DNA of 64,000 bases from Candidatus Gastranaerophilales bacterium (GTDB lineage Bacteria > Cyanobacteriota > Vampirovibrionia > Gastranaerophilales > Gastranaerophilaceae): contig CALUYT010000047.1 of assembly GCA_944325085.1 (NCBI GenBank), positions 26,275 to 90,274 on the forward strand, given 5' to 3'. The notes beneath the pieces are model-generated. The model had not been told where the DNA came from, did no database searches, and saw only the letters and a program-made list of their open reading frames with translations. Positions 1 through 8,256 of the stretch are shown here, in pieces (position 1 is the first letter of the stretch; each line of letters opens with the position of its first letter). The position numbers and the translations under genes were made by a program.

Positions 1-346
1 TTTTAATTATATTTAGTTGATTAGATAAAGTTGCATTTGTTTCTAAATATATTTTGATATTATATTTTTTTACAAGCGGGAGAAATTCTTTTAAAAAATC
101 TACAAATAATAAAGGTTCTCCTCCGGTTAAAGATATTGAATGAAATGTATCTAGATTATATTCATTTGAAATTTTTTCGAATAGTTCGGTAGGTGAGTAT
201 TCATATGCGTTATCGGTACTAAAATCAGTATCGCAATATTTGCATTTTAGATTACAAGCACAAAATCTTATAAATAATTGTTTATAGCCAATTACTGGGC
301 CTTCTCCTTGTATGGAAGAAAAAATTTCTTTTATTTTAGTTTTCAT
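1..346 (-). CDS. queE: 7-carboxy-7-deazaguanine synthase QueE (partial, C-terminus outside window)
   Basis: Radical SAM enzyme that makes 7-carboxy-7-deazaguanine in queuosine/7-deazapurine biosynthesis. Only the first 115 codons are inside the window. Translating the minus strand gives [17 protein letters not shown], then [16 protein letters not shown], which contains the CxxxCxxC cluster motif of this family, and later SLTGGEPLL, the GGE motif that binds SAM. The ATG at 346 overlaps the 3' end of the dnaJ-like gene by 11 nt, so the two are probably translationally coupled. The SSIQGEG start and the compact N-terminus are typical of QueE rather than of other radical SAM activases. The product name is confident; completeness cannot be judged. 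Confidence 0.88.
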   Translation of the reverse strand, partial: MKTKIKEIFSSIQGEGPVIGYKQLFIRFCACNLKCKYCDTDFSTDNAYEYSPTELFEKISNEYNLDTFHSISLTGGEPLLFVDFLKEFLPLVKKYNIKIYLETNATLSNQLNIIK

Positions 347-1403
347 TCATTAAGTTCTTTCTCAAATCTTCTGACGATAAATTTTTTAGCTTTTTATAAA
401 GCTTAATTTCATCATCTGATAAAGTATGAGAAAATTCAATACTTACTGTAATAATTAAGTCTCCAATTTTACCATTCTTTTTGATTCCTTGGTTTGCAAT
501 TCTGAATTTTTGACCGGAAGAAGTGTTTGGTGGAAGCTTTAATTTTATTATTCCATCAAAAGTCGGTATTTTTATTTCTTCTCCGAGTGCAGCTTCAAAT
601 GGGCTAATTGGTACGTTATAATAAATATTTAATTTATCAAAATTGATTTTTGTTTTAGTTTCAATTTTTATATTTATATATAGGTCTCCATTTTGACCTC
701 CATTTTTTCCGATGCCGCCTTCGTGTTTTAATCTTAGCTTAGCCCCATCTTTTATACCTTTGGGTATTGTAACTGTAATTTTTTTTCTTTTTGATACTTC
801 TCCTGTGCCATTGCAATTTGGACATTTGCCACCATTTATAAATCTGTGTCCAAGGCATTTTGGACAGGTTTGAGTGGTTAGGATATGTATAATTCTTTTG
901 CTTCCTGTAATTACTTCTTCTGGGGTGATTGTTATATCGGTTGTAATGTTATCACCTTTTTTAGTTTTTTTGTTTTCTTTTGTTCTTTGGTTTTTCTTGA
1001 ATTTTGTGCTCCAATATTTGAAAATTTTTAGAATAGAAAATTGTGATCTGGTTTTTGTTTTTGGGGTTTGAGTTGTTGTGGAAGTTGTTGTTTTTGTTGT
1101 ATTTTTATTGTTTTTTGAGGTGCTATTACGATATTCTTCTTCAGCTTTTTTAGAAGAAGTTGTTTGTTGAGTGTTTTTAAATATCCCATTTAGAATGTTA
1201 TATTGTTCTCTTTTTTGCGGATTTGATAGTGTTTCGTAAGCTTGTGTTATTTCTTTAAATTTTTCGATTGCTTCTGGGGTTTTGTTAATATCGGGGTGAA
1301 ATTTTCTTGCTAATTTTCTATATGCAGTTTTTATTTCTACAGTTGTTGCATCTGTAGAAATTTCTAATATTTCATAGTAATTTTTTAGATTGTTTCGAGA
1401 CAT
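336..1403 (-). CDS. DnaJ/CbpA-like co-chaperone with reduced zinc finger
   Basis: Hsp40 co-chaperone that would stimulate DnaK. Residues about 8-68 form a J domain with the HPD motif (KFHPDINK). Residues about 75-150 are a Thr/Lys-rich low-complexity linker in place of the usual Gly/Phe region. A short cysteine cluster (CPKCLGH ... [10 protein letters not shown]) follows, giving only two of the four CxxCxGxG repeats of full DnaJ. The rest is the two-barrel substrate-binding C-terminal domain ([22 protein letters not shown]). At 355 residues it is near DnaJ length, but the half zinc finger makes it an intermediate between DnaJ and CbpA types. It lies 44 nt downstream of the PurD-like gene, with a perfect palindrome at its start codon and no Shine-Dalgarno site. 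Confidence 0.85.
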   Translation of the reverse strand: MSRNNLKNYYEILEISTDATTVEIKTAYRKLARKFHPDINKTPEAIEKFKEITQAYETLSNPQKREQYNILNGIFKNTQQTTSSKKAEEEYRNSTSKNNKNTTKTTTSTTTQTPKTKTRSQFSILKIFKYWSTKFKKNQRTKENKKTKKGDNITTDITITPEEVITGSKRIIHILTTQTCPKCLGHRFINGGKCPNCNGTGEVSKRKKITVTIPKGIKDGAKLRLKHEGGIGKNGGQNGDLYINIKIETKTKINFDKLNIYYNVPISPFEAALGEEIKIPTFDGIIKLKLPPNTSSGQKFRIANQGIKKNGKIGDLIITVSIEFSHTLSDDEIKLYKKLKNLSSEDLRKNLMNEN

Positions 1404-1428
1404 ATAATTTATCTAATGATAAATTATA
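1403..1428. promoter_or_regulatory. 26-bp perfect palindrome at the dnaJ-like start codon
   Basis: The arms TATAATTTATC and GATAAATTATA are separated by TAAT. The palindrome abuts the start codon of the dnaJ-like gene on the minus strand. It could be an operator or an mRNA hairpin hiding the start. It does not match the CIRCE heat-shock element (TTAGCACTC-N9-GAGTGCTAA). Confidence 0.5.
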
Positions 1429-1447
1429 AAATTTCAACATCTCTATA

Positions 1448-2692
1448 TTACTTAGATAAAATATCTTTTCTATATTTCATACCATCAAAAGTGATTTGAG
1501 AAAGCTCTTCATAGAGGTTGTTTTTGGCTCTTGATAGGGTTCCTGCTAAATTGGTTATTATAAAGGCAGGTCCTTTTTGTGTTAAATAATTTTGATTTGT
1601 TGATAGTTTTGTATTTATAAAATCAAATTTACAATCAAAAGCGTTAATATTTTCAAGACCTTTAATTGTTTTGTTATTTTGTCGGGCTAAAATTGTTGCC
1701 GCAACAGATGAATAATTGTTTGTTTTTATCGTTTCGTATTCATCAGCAAATAACCCTTGAATGCAGGCTAAGAATATATTTATGAGGTTATCGTCGATTA
1801 GGTTTAGGACGGCTCTGGCATCAAAATCTTGTAAAAACGGTTTGAATTCATTTACATAGAATTTGTCTTCACCTGTAATTGTGCATTCTATACCTAATAC
1901 GCCTACATATGGAGTTCCTTTTTTGTCAAGTGCTGTTATGGTATTTTTTATAATATTGTCAACTCTTGATAGTATAGTTTCTGAAATTTTATAGTCAGGA
2001 GAAAAGCAACCCATTCCAGGTGTATATATTCCACCTTCACCGTCTTGCATAAATTTATAATTTCCAACAGTTGTAATTGGGATTGCACTATACCCATCTG
2101 TAATATAATAAATAGTAAAATTATGTCCAAATACGAATTCTTCAATTAAAACACTAGTTTCGTTTCTTGAAAATAATGTATCAAGAAATTCTTTTGCTAA
2201 ATTTATTGTTGGACATACTAATCTGTCATTTATATTATCATATTCATTACATTTAATCGTTAACGGAAAATTTGCAGAGGTTAAAAATTCTTCTGCTTGT
2301 TGTAATTTATCAAATATACCAAACTTGGAAGTTTGAGCGTGTATTTTATATAAAAATTTTTTCCCTATAGAATTATTTAACGCAATATTGCAAGCTGTTT
2401 TTAGTGGACCAAAAATATTTTGTCCGTTTGATTGGAAAAAAGAAACAATATCGGCTTTAAAAGCTTTATTTGATACTGGAATTGTTAATAAAATGTTCTT
2501 TTCAAGTGCAAACTTAAGTAATTCTGTATAATCATCTTCTCTAATGTCTATATTTTTAAAATATTCACAATGGATAGAATTTCCAGGAGCAGCATATATT
2601 TCTCCTATATTTGGAGTTTTTGCTAATTTTTCTGCAAGTGCAGATACAACAGCACCTGAACCAATTATCAGAATGTTATTTTTATTGCTCAT
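1448..2692 (-). CDS. Divergent PurD-like ATP-grasp ligase (phosphoribosylamine-glycine ligase family)
   Basis: Resembles GAR synthetase (PurD), which joins phosphoribosylamine and glycine in purine synthesis. The length (414 aa) and domain order fit PurD: N-terminal Rossmann-like start (ILIIGSG), an ATP-grasp core, GEGGIYTPGMGCFSP matching the PurD GxxTGGMGAYSP region, and a C-terminal KYRKDI that matches the family's end. Several normally strict motifs have drifted: GAVVSAL replaces GGREHAL, and NEFKPFLQDFDARAVL replaces the EFNxRFGDPEtQ substrate/metal loop. It may be a fast-evolving true PurD or a paralog acting on another amine. No other purine gene is adjacent. A TATAAT lies 6 nt before the ATG and there is no Shine-Dalgarno site. 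Confidence 0.72.
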   Translation of the reverse strand: MSNKNNILIIGSGAVVSALAEKLAKTPNIGEIYAAPGNSIHCEYFKNIDIREDDYTELLKFALEKNILLTIPVSNKAFKADIVSFFQSNGQNIFGPLKTACNIALNNSIGKKFLYKIHAQTSKFGIFDKLQQAEEFLTSANFPLTIKCNEYDNINDRLVCPTINLAKEFLDTLFSRNETSVLIEEFVFGHNFTIYYITDGYSAIPITTVGNYKFMQDGEGGIYTPGMGCFSPDYKISETILSRVDNIIKNTITALDKKGTPYVGVLGIECTITGEDKFYVNEFKPFLQDFDARAVLNLIDDNLINIFLACIQGLFADEYETIKTNNYSSVAATILARQNNKTIKGLENINAFDCKFDFINTKLSTNQNYLTQKGPAFIITNLAGTLSRAKNNLYEELSQITFDGMKYRKDILSK

Positions 2693-2698
2693 AATTAG

Positions 2699-2704
2699 AT
2701 TATA
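2699..2704 (-). promoter_or_regulatory. -10 box (TATAAT), 6 nt before the purD-like ATG
   Basis: A perfect TATAAT on the minus strand ends exactly 6 nt before the ATG at 2692, so transcription should start at or next to the start codon. No convincing -35 is seen. It belongs to the leaderless set described in the findings. Confidence 0.55.
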
Positions 2705-2822
2705 CTACATAATTTGTATGATTTTTGTTAATTTATTTTAAGAAATTTCACTGTGCTATGTTATAATTATGACAAATAAAAATATATAATTAAAAGAACA
2801 ATAGTAGAAAGGTTAGTATAAG

Positions 2823-3065
2823 ATGGCAAGTTTAGTTAATTTTTTATCAAATGTGTTTCAATCTCCTAATGTAAACACTACTTCCCCTGTTGTTCGACAA
2901 TCACAAAATTATAGTCCGTATAGTAATAATCCGTTTGTTAATTATAACGGAAATAGGTACAATCAATATTATGCTCAAAATAAGCCTGTAAAAGGAGGGT
3001 ATTTTGCCGGTTATTATAACGGTAAACAAAATATTGTAGGGCGAAGATTATTTATTGAGGTTTAA
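2823..3065 (+). CDS. Small Asn/Tyr-rich protein of unknown function
   Basis: An 80-residue protein that I do not recognise. It is rich in Asn, Tyr and Ser (SPYSNNPFVNYNGNRYNQYY), with a short Gly-rich stretch (GGYFAGYYNGKQ) and a basic C-terminus. There is no signal peptide or membrane segment. An AGAAAGG Shine-Dalgarno sequence precedes the ATG and a strong terminator follows the stop by about 6 nt, which together support a real monocistronic gene. Its composition resembles the Asn/Tyr/Pro-rich tails of the glycine-zipper proteins at 15.6-17.7 kb, but no homology is claimed. Confidence 0.7.
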   Translation: MASLVNFLSNVFQSPNVNTTSPVVRQSQNYSPYSNNPFVNYNGNRYNQYYAQNKPVKGGYFAGYYNGKQNIVGRRLFIEV

Positions 3066-3071
3066 GACAAT

Positions 3072-3102
3072 AAAAAGCTCCGAAATTTTCGGAGCTTTTT
3101 TA
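3072..3102 (+). terminator. Intrinsic terminator, probably bidirectional
   Basis: GCTCCGA paired with TCGGAGC is flanked by A5 and T6. It lies between the plus-strand small gene and the convergent pilin-like gene, so it can serve both. Confidence 0.85.
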
Positions 3103-3110
3103 TTATGATT

Positions 3111-3779
3111 TTAATAATCCATTGTCCAGTTTTTAATTTGAATATATGTTAGACAACCTGTCATAACATCTGCATTTTTACATTTTCCGAGTATTTCGTC
3201 TTCCTCAGGGTCTTGTCTATTAATTACCCAATTGTCAACAATTCTACCTTTTTTAGTTACATAAAATACAAAGTAATCTCGGCCTAGAATGTTTGGCTTT
3301 TCAGCTCCATTAACATCGACGTAAAATAAGCCCATAGACGAATCACCATCACCAAATATGCCACTTGCTACAACTTTATATGATAATAAAACTCCATTTT
3401 TTAGTTTAACGGTTGTCATCTCGCCTTCTTCTTTTCCTGGAATTCTATTTAAAACTGCCATATCACTTAGTCTTTTATATGTTTGATCCCAGCATTCAGC
3501 CGCAGTATCACATTTTTTTACGATAGAAAAGTTTTTATCAACCATTAAAGAGGCTTCAGTTTTAAAATCTGTATCGGATAAATCTTTTGTCTTTTTTGAT
3601 ACTAGTTGATCTGTAGCAAGTTGTTGAATTGAACCAACTGTACTTTTTAACTGAGTAGTTAGCATTCTTGCATTAATATTATTTAAAAGACTTGGTATAG
3701 ATAAAGCTGCAATAGCTCCTATAATTCCAAGTGCAACTAGTAATTCTGTTAACGTAAACGCTCTTCTATTATGATTCAT
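3111..3779 (-). CDS. Type IV pilin-like protein (prepilin N-terminus)
   Basis: A 222-residue pseudopilin/pilin-like protein. The N-terminus has a short basic leader and the class III prepilin signal RRAFTLTELLVALGIIGAIA: cleavage is expected just before the Phe, with Glu at +5 and a long hydrophobic helix. The rest is a predicted exported globular head with few cysteines (KKCDTAAECWDQ, GKCKNADVMTGC). The start is supported by AAGGAG 7 nt upstream. It follows a second pilin-like gene on the same strand (19-bp gap), so the two are probably co-transcribed minor pilins or pseudopilins. No pilin secretion ATPase is in the window. Confidence 0.82.
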   Translation of the reverse strand: MNHNRRAFTLTELLVALGIIGAIAALSIPSLLNNINARMLTTQLKSTVGSIQQLATDQLVSKKTKDLSDTDFKTEASLMVDKNFSIVKKCDTAAECWDQTYKRLSDMAVLNRIPGKEEGEMTTVKLKNGVLLSYKVVASGIFGDGDSSMGLFYVDVNGAEKPNILGRDYFVFYVTKKGRIVDNWVINRQDPEEDEILGKCKNADVMTGCLTYIQIKNWTMDY

Positions 3780-3798
3780 ATAATCTCCTTTTTGAGTT

Positions 3799-4488
3799 TT
3801 AATTTTCTTCTAAGTAATTAGGATTATATCCAGATAAAATAACTAAATCAGTACAAGCCAAAGGTGTACCTTGTTTGCATTTGTTTATAACTTCTTGCTT
3901 GTCGTCGCTGTAGTCAATAGGGTCACCTATATGTACGCCACTATTTAGGTCCGAAACTTTTGCGATTTCTATTTCAAACATATCAACACCAATGATATTT
4001 GGTTCTTTAGCTCCGTTTAGGTCGATAGAGATTAGTGCAACAGGTGTACCGGAGTGTTTTGGTCCTACTGCATTTCTTCCTTCTGTTAATATTGCCAGAC
4101 CAACTCCATTTTTTAATATCGCAGATGCATTGTAAGCACTTCCTGCAATACCTGCTTGGTATGCGCCACTAATAGCTTTATAGCCTCCGGTTGGAAAATA
4201 AATGATCTCGTGTTTCCCTTCAACTTTAACAGGATCAAGGGAATTTAAAAATTCTACAGGATTTTGGTAGATGTTTGTATCGGCTAAATCTTTTGCTCCA
4301 GTTCTAACTAATTCATTTTGAATAGCGCTTGTAACATTTGCTAGTGTACTTTGAAATGCTGACATCATGGCCTTATTATTTGTATCTTTTATTAATCCTG
4401 GTAGTACAAGCATTGCAAGAACACCTGCAATGGACAATGCTATAAGAACCTCGGATAGAGTAAATCCATCCTTTTTTATCTTAATCAT
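3799..4488 (-). CDS. Type IV pilin-like protein (prepilin N-terminus)
   Basis: A second pilin-like protein, first gene of the pair. I place the start at 4488 (MIKIKKDGFTLSEVLIALS) rather than the longer frame start at 4545, because GAGGA lies 7 nt before this ATG and the mature-pilin signal G|FTLSE then has a normal short leader. The product is 229 residues with one N-terminal hydrophobic helix and an exported head. It shares features with its neighbour, such as a Leu-Asn-Gly-Ala-Lys-Glu-Pro-Asn-Ile-type segment (DLNGAKEPNIIG here, DVNGAEKPNILG there). This shared segment shows the two are paralogs and probably assemble together. Confidence 0.82.
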   Translation of the reverse strand: MIKIKKDGFTLSEVLIALSIAGVLAMLVLPGLIKDTNNKAMMSAFQSTLANVTSAIQNELVRTGAKDLADTNIYQNPVEFLNSLDPVKVEGKHEIIYFPTGGYKAISGAYQAGIAGSAYNASAILKNGVGLAILTEGRNAVGPKHSGTPVALISIDLNGAKEPNIIGVDMFEIEIAKVSDLNSGVHIGDPIDYSDDKQEVINKCKQGTPLACTDLVILSGYNPNYLEEN

Positions 4489-4610
4489 AAACCAATCCTC
4501 ATTATAATATATTCTTATTTTAACATTATTTTGTAAAAAGTTCAATCGCCTTGACTGAATATTTTGAGCAGGTTAAAATCAAAGTGTATATAAGGTGAAG
4601 GGAGTAGAAA

Positions 4611-5312
4611 ATGACAAATATACAAGTTTCACAAGAAATTCAAGAAAAATGCTGCGTAAGACGCGGTGTAAAAGGAGTACCTGCTCCAATTCCTCAAGAA
4701 GGAGAATGGACTAAATGTAAAGAAATAAAAGATATTTCTGGTCTTACTCACGGTTGTGGTTGCTGTGCACCTCAACAAGGTACTTGTAAATTAACTTTGA
4801 ACGTTAAAGATGGCGTTATTCAAGAAGCATTAGTTGAAACTATTGGTTGTTCCGGTATGACTCATTCAGCTGCTATGGCTGGTGAAATTCTTCCAGGAAA
4901 AACTATTTTGGAAGCATTAAATACAGACTTAGTTTGTGATGCTATCAACGTTGCTATGAGAGAATTATTTTTACAAATCGTTTATGGTAGAACTCAAACA
5001 GCTTTCTCTGAAAACGGTTTACCAGTTGGTGCTGGCCTTGAAGATTTAGGTAAAGGTTTATGCTCAATGTGTGGTACAATTCACTCAACTAAACAAAAAG
5101 GTGTTAGATATCTTTCATTAACTGAAGGTTATATCTTAGAATTAGGATTAGACAAAAATGATGAAGTTATCGGTTATAAATTCGTTAACTTAGGAAAAGT
5201 TATGGATGCTATTAAAGCTGGTGTTGATCCTAAAGAAGCTTACGAAAAGAATATTGGTACTTACGGTAGATTTGCTGATGCAGTTAAAACTATCGATCCA
5301 AGAAAAGAGTAG
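4611..5312 (+). CDS. NifU/IscU-like iron-sulfur scaffold-type protein paired with GGGtGRT protein
   Basis: A 233-residue protein with an IscU/NifU-N-like core: ETIGCSGMTHSAAMAGEIL followed by PGKTILEAL aligns with the IscU segment around its second cluster cysteine (Cys80 here). Extra cysteines lie before it (GCGCCAPQQGTCK, residues 49-59) and after it (GLCSMCGTI). It therefore looks like a metal or Fe-S binding protein. AGGGAG precedes the ATG. It sits 34 nt upstream of the GGGtGRT gene, an association known for these families, whose biochemical role is not established. Codon use is biased to GGT, GCT and AAC, which suggests high expression. No IscS/SufS cysteine desulfurase is nearby. Confidence 0.78.
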   Translation: MTNIQVSQEIQEKCCVRRGVKGVPAPIPQEGEWTKCKEIKDISGLTHGCGCCAPQQGTCKLTLNVKDGVIQEALVETIGCSGMTHSAAMAGEILPGKTILEALNTDLVCDAINVAMRELFLQIVYGRTQTAFSENGLPVGAGLEDLGKGLCSMCGTIHSTKQKGVRYLSLTEGYILELGLDKNDEVIGYKFVNLGKVMDAIKAGVDPKEAYEKNIGTYGRFADAVKTIDPRKE

Positions 5313-5346
5313 TTGTAGGAATTTTAATTAAAGAGGAAAAATAATT

Positions 5347-6348
5347 ATGGCAAATTTTGAAGGAAAAGATAGACGTGAATCTACTTTGAAAAAAGTTTTA
5401 CCAGAATATGGTTTCAAAAACTTAGACGAAGCACGTGAATTATGTTTATCAAAAGGTATTGATGTTGATGCGATTGTTAAAGGTATTCAACCTATCGCAT
5501 TTGATAACGCATCATGGGCATATACATTAGGTTGTGCTATCGCAATCAAAAAAGGTATTAAAGATGCTGCTGAAGCTGCTGAAGCTATCGGTATCGGTTT
5601 ACAAGCATTTGCAGTACCTGGTTCAGTTGGTGATACAAGAAAAGTTGGTCTAGGTCATGGTAACTTAGGTGCTATGTTATTAAGAGAAGAAACAAAATGT
5701 TTCTGTTTCTTAGCTGGTCACGAATCATTTGCAGCTGCTGAAGGTGCTATCGGTATTGCTAGAAATGCTAACAAAGTTAGAAAAGAACCTTTAAGAGTTA
5801 TTTTAAACGGTTTAGGTAAAGACGCTGCTTATATCATTTCAAGAATTAATGGATTTACATCTGTAGAAACTGAATATAATTATAAGACTGGTGAATTAAA
5901 GGTAGTTAAAGAAACTCCATTTTCTGATGGTGAAAGAGCAAAAGTAAAATGCTATGGTGCAGATGATGTATCTGAAGGTGTTGCTATTATGATTAAAGAA
6001 GGTGTTGATGTTTCTATTACTGGTAACTCAACTAACCCAACTCGTTTCCAACACCCAGTAGCTGGTACTTACAAAAAATGGTGCTATGAAAATGGTAGAA
6101 AATACTTCTCAGTAGCATCAGGTGGTGGTACTGGTAGAACTCTTCACCCAGATAACGTAGCTGCTGGTCCAGCTTCTTATGGTATGACAGATACTATGGG
6201 TAGAATGCACGGTGATGCTCAATTCGCAGGTTCTTCTTCAGTTCCTGCTCACGTAGAAATGATGGGCGTAATCGGTATGGGTAACAACCCAATGGTAGGT
6301 GCTACTGTAGCATGTGCTGTTGCTGTTTCTCAAGCTATGAGCAAGTAG
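5347..6348 (+). CDS. GGGtGRT family protein
   Basis: A 333-residue member of the GGGtGRT protein family, named for its motif, seen here as ASGGGTGRTLHPDN at about residues 256-269. The Gly/Ala-rich C-terminus (GVIGMGNNPMVGATVACAVAV) is characteristic. The function is unknown. It is co-operonic with the NifU-like gene just upstream, has AGAGG 9 nt before the ATG, and ends in a strong terminator. Codon choice (GGT, GCT, AAC, CAC, TTC) is noticeably more biased than in neighbouring genes, which suggests an abundant protein. Confidence 0.88.
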   Translation: MANFEGKDRRESTLKKVLPEYGFKNLDEARELCLSKGIDVDAIVKGIQPIAFDNASWAYTLGCAIAIKKGIKDAAEAAEAIGIGLQAFAVPGSVGDTRKVGLGHGNLGAMLLREETKCFCFLAGHESFAAAEGAIGIARNANKVRKEPLRVILNGLGKDAAYIISRINGFTSVETEYNYKTGELKVVKETPFSDGERAKVKCYGADDVSEGVAIMIKEGVDVSITGNSTNPTRFQHPVAGTYKKWCYENGRKYFSVASGGGTGRTLHPDNVAAGPASYGMTDTMGRMHGDAQFAGSSSVPAHVEMMGVIGMGNNPMVGATVACAVAVSQAMSK

Positions 6349-6372
6349 TATAAATTTTATATTTATATAAGT

Positions 6373-6408
6373 AAAAAGACCTTTGTTAATTTAACAAAGG
6401 TCTTTTTT
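6373..6408 (+). terminator. Intrinsic terminator after the GGGtGRT gene
   Basis: GACCTTTGTTAA pairs with TTAACAAAGGTC, preceded by A5 and followed by T6. It is one of the strongest hairpin/U-run terminators in the window. Confidence 0.9.
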
Positions 6409-6463
6409 ATAGCAAAAATTTATATTTTTAGATTTTATTTATTATAAATATAAGGATCCCGTG

Positions 6464-7261
6464 ATGCCATTGATTGGAATTTTAAAACCAAGATTTAATA
6501 TAAAAAACATAAAACCTGCTGAGTTAGGTTGGGTAAGACCTGATAAATCAATAGTTTTTCAATCATGTGATGTTGCACAAAAATATGCAAAAAATAGAGT
6601 TATCCAGGCTTTGAAAAGTAAAGAAGCTTTTGAAAGAGGTTTCCTTTTAAAGGATAACATTATTATTTCTGAAATAAATGGTGATAATTCTCGCATAGTG
6701 TTAGAAGATCAGTTACCTAAGATGGATTTTAAAGATTGTGATTTTGTGCATGGTCATCCTGATATTTCAGAGTTTGGTACAACTCCTGTTAGTCTGGAGG
6801 ATTATTTAACATTTTTAGGTTTAAATTTAAATAAAATGGTTGCTTATAATAAAGAGGGGCAGTTTTCTTCTATAGAAAAAGTAAAGTCAAAGTTTTATAA
6901 GTTTTTACCTAAAAAATTAGTGAAAGTATTGGAGTTTGTGCAAAATGTTGGTAAGGGTTCAATTGCAGTTTCAGAATATGCAAAAATGTGGTCAAAGTTA
7001 TTTCCAAATGATTTGCAGAAAGTCGTAGAAGTATTGATTCACTCTAATCTAGATAATGAATTATTGGCAGATAGGAAACTTGCTCATTTGGGGAAAATGA
7101 TACAATCTAATCAAGAATTGATGGATTGTATTAAGTTTAAAACCTATGAAGTGTTGGGGAATAGTGATACTCCAATAAAAGCTATAGATAACTTTTGGAA
7201 GACTAATTCAAAACGTTTAGGGTATAAATATTCAACTGATTTCTCAAACTTAAAGGAATAA
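6464..7261 (+). CDS. Hypothetical protein with an HGHP motif
   Basis: A 265-residue protein that I do not recognise. I chose the ATG at 6464 (AAGGA at 7 nt) over the adjacent GTG at 6461. The middle carries FVHGHPDISEFGTTPVSLED, a His-x-His-Pro pattern that might bind metal. The second half is helical and Leu/Lys-rich. There is no signal peptide or membrane helix, so it is probably cytoplasmic. It lies between a terminator and the RNA-rich gap at 7.3-7.6 kb and appears monocistronic. I infer no function. Confidence 0.65.
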   Translation: MPLIGILKPRFNIKNIKPAELGWVRPDKSIVFQSCDVAQKYAKNRVIQALKSKEAFERGFLLKDNIIISEINGDNSRIVLEDQLPKMDFKDCDFVHGHPDISEFGTTPVSLEDYLTFLGLNLNKMVAYNKEGQFSSIEKVKSKFYKFLPKKLVKVLEFVQNVGKGSIAVSEYAKMWSKLFPNDLQKVVEVLIHSNLDNELLADRKLAHLGKMIQSNQELMDCIKFKTYEVLGNSDTPIKAIDNFWKTNSKRLGYKYSTDFSNLKE

Positions 7262-7361
7262 TTTAATTTTTATTCCGTCTAAAAATTAATTGTAAAGTTT
7301 AAAATATCAATATTACATGATTTTTAAATAAAGTGTATATACTTAAAATATAAGATTTACA

Positions 7362-7578
7362 CTGGTTTAAGAATTGTTAATAACATTACAAATAAATAGG
7401 CAATTCTTGTTCATGAAAAACGTTTATATATATGTAAGGGGAATGCAAAAGACATTCAGGGGAAAATAAATAATAAAAAGTAATATAAAGGATATTTAAA
7501 AAAGTTTTTTTTATACTCTCTCTCTCTTAATATCCTCGTGTTTATTTAATGTTGCCATAATCTGGCAACTTTTTTTTT
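7362..7578 (+). ncRNA. Candidate structured small RNA (about 200 nt)
   Basis: Three ordered inverted repeats are present: AAGAATTG (7369-7376) with CAATTCTT (7401-7408), GAATG (7441-7445) with CATTC (7453-7457), and AGGATATT (7489-7496) with AATATCCT (7529-7536). A terminator follows: GTTGCCA/TGGCAAC and T9 at 7551-7578. No coding frame explains the block. It does not contain motifs I know for tmRNA, RNase P or SRP RNA. A 6S-like RNA is possible but unproven. The 5' end is a guess. Confidence 0.4.
7551..7578 (+). terminator. Intrinsic terminator of the candidate small RNA
   Basis: GTTGCCA, a 5-nt loop, TGGCAAC, then nine T. No protein gene ends nearby on the plus strand, so the terminated transcript must be non-coding or a long 3' UTR. 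Confidence 0.85.
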
Positions 7579-7610
7579 GCTGTTTTGTAATATGTATTTG
7601 TAATTTATGA

Positions 7611-7616
7611 TACAAT
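7611..7616 (+). promoter_or_regulatory. Extended -10 box of rnhB
   Basis: TGA-TACAAT ends 7 nt before the rnhB ATG. There is no Shine-Dalgarno site, so the mRNA is probably leaderless. Confidence 0.5.
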
Positions 7617-7623
7617 TATTTTT

Positions 7624-8256
7624 ATGAATTCATTATTTGATTTTGATAAAACATATGGTGTTGTTTTGGGTACTGATGAAGCAGGAAGGGGACCTGCTGC
7701 CGGAGGTGTTTTTGCAGCTGCGGTTTATTTTCCAGAGGTATCAAAAGAACTTATTATTGATTTAGATAAATTAAATGATTCTAAAAAACTTAATAAAAAA
7801 ACTAGGGAATCTTTATACGATATTATTTTGAATAATTCTATTAATTCTATTGTTTGTATAGAAGTTGAAGAAATAGAAAAAATAAATATTTTAAATGCTT
7901 CATTAAAGGCTATGAAGCTTGCTTGCGAAGATGTTATTAAAAAGGCTGAAATTAAAAATTTTATAACACTTGTTGATGGTAATAAATTAATCAAAAATTA
8001 TGCTTATGCTCAGAAATATGTAATAAAGGGCGATGCGCATTCTGCTTCAATAGCTGCCGCAAGTATTTTGGCAAAAGTTACGAGAGATAGGTATATGGAC
8101 GTTTTATCAAAAGAGTTCCCTCAATATGGTTGGAGTAATAATGCAGGTTATTTAACCAAAGAACATCTTAATGCTATTGATAAATTTGGTTTGACAAAAT
8201 ACCACAGACCGTCTTTTTTAAAAAAACATTTTGAAAAACAATTAAGTTTATTTTGA
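7624..8256 (+). CDS. rnhB: Ribonuclease HII
   Basis: Cuts the RNA strand of RNA-DNA hybrids and single ribonucleotides in DNA. The 210-residue length is standard. The catalytic GTDEAGRG motif is at residues 16-24 (Asp18, Glu19). The conserved SIAAASILAKVTRDRYM segment and the C-terminal YGWxxNAGY region with YHRPSF confirm RNase HII rather than HI. It has its own promoter with a -10 box 7 nt before the ATG. It converges with the downstream minus-strand gene with no spacer and no clear terminator between them. Confidence 0.95.
   Translation: MNSLFDFDKTYGVVLGTDEAGRGPAAGGVFAAAVYFPEVSKELIIDLDKLNDSKKLNKKTRESLYDIILNNSINSIVCIEVEEIEKINILNASLKAMKLACEDVIKKAEIKNFITLVDGNKLIKNYAYAQKYVIKGDAHSASIAAASILAKVTRDRYMDVLSKEFPQYGWSNNAGYLTKEHLNAIDKFGLTKYHRPSFLKKHFEKQLSLF

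Larger units (their letters stand above)
7262..7623. other. 362-bp intergenic region with conserved-looking RNA structures
   Basis: There is no convincing protein gene here. The longest start-to-stop frame is an 18-codon ATG frame at 7413. The region carries several inverted repeats ending in an intrinsic terminator, described as a candidate ncRNA, and the rnhB promoter at its 3' end. Confidence 0.6.

Noticed and set aside
874..1071. 65-codon plus-strand frame antisense to the dnaJ-like gene
   Set aside because: It is hydrophobic only because it is the complement of a Lys/Thr-rich coding region; no ribosome site.
1403..1428. CIRCE heat-shock operator at the dnaJ-like gene
   Set aside because: The arms do not match TTAGCACTC/GAGTGCTAA and the loop is 4 nt rather than 9.
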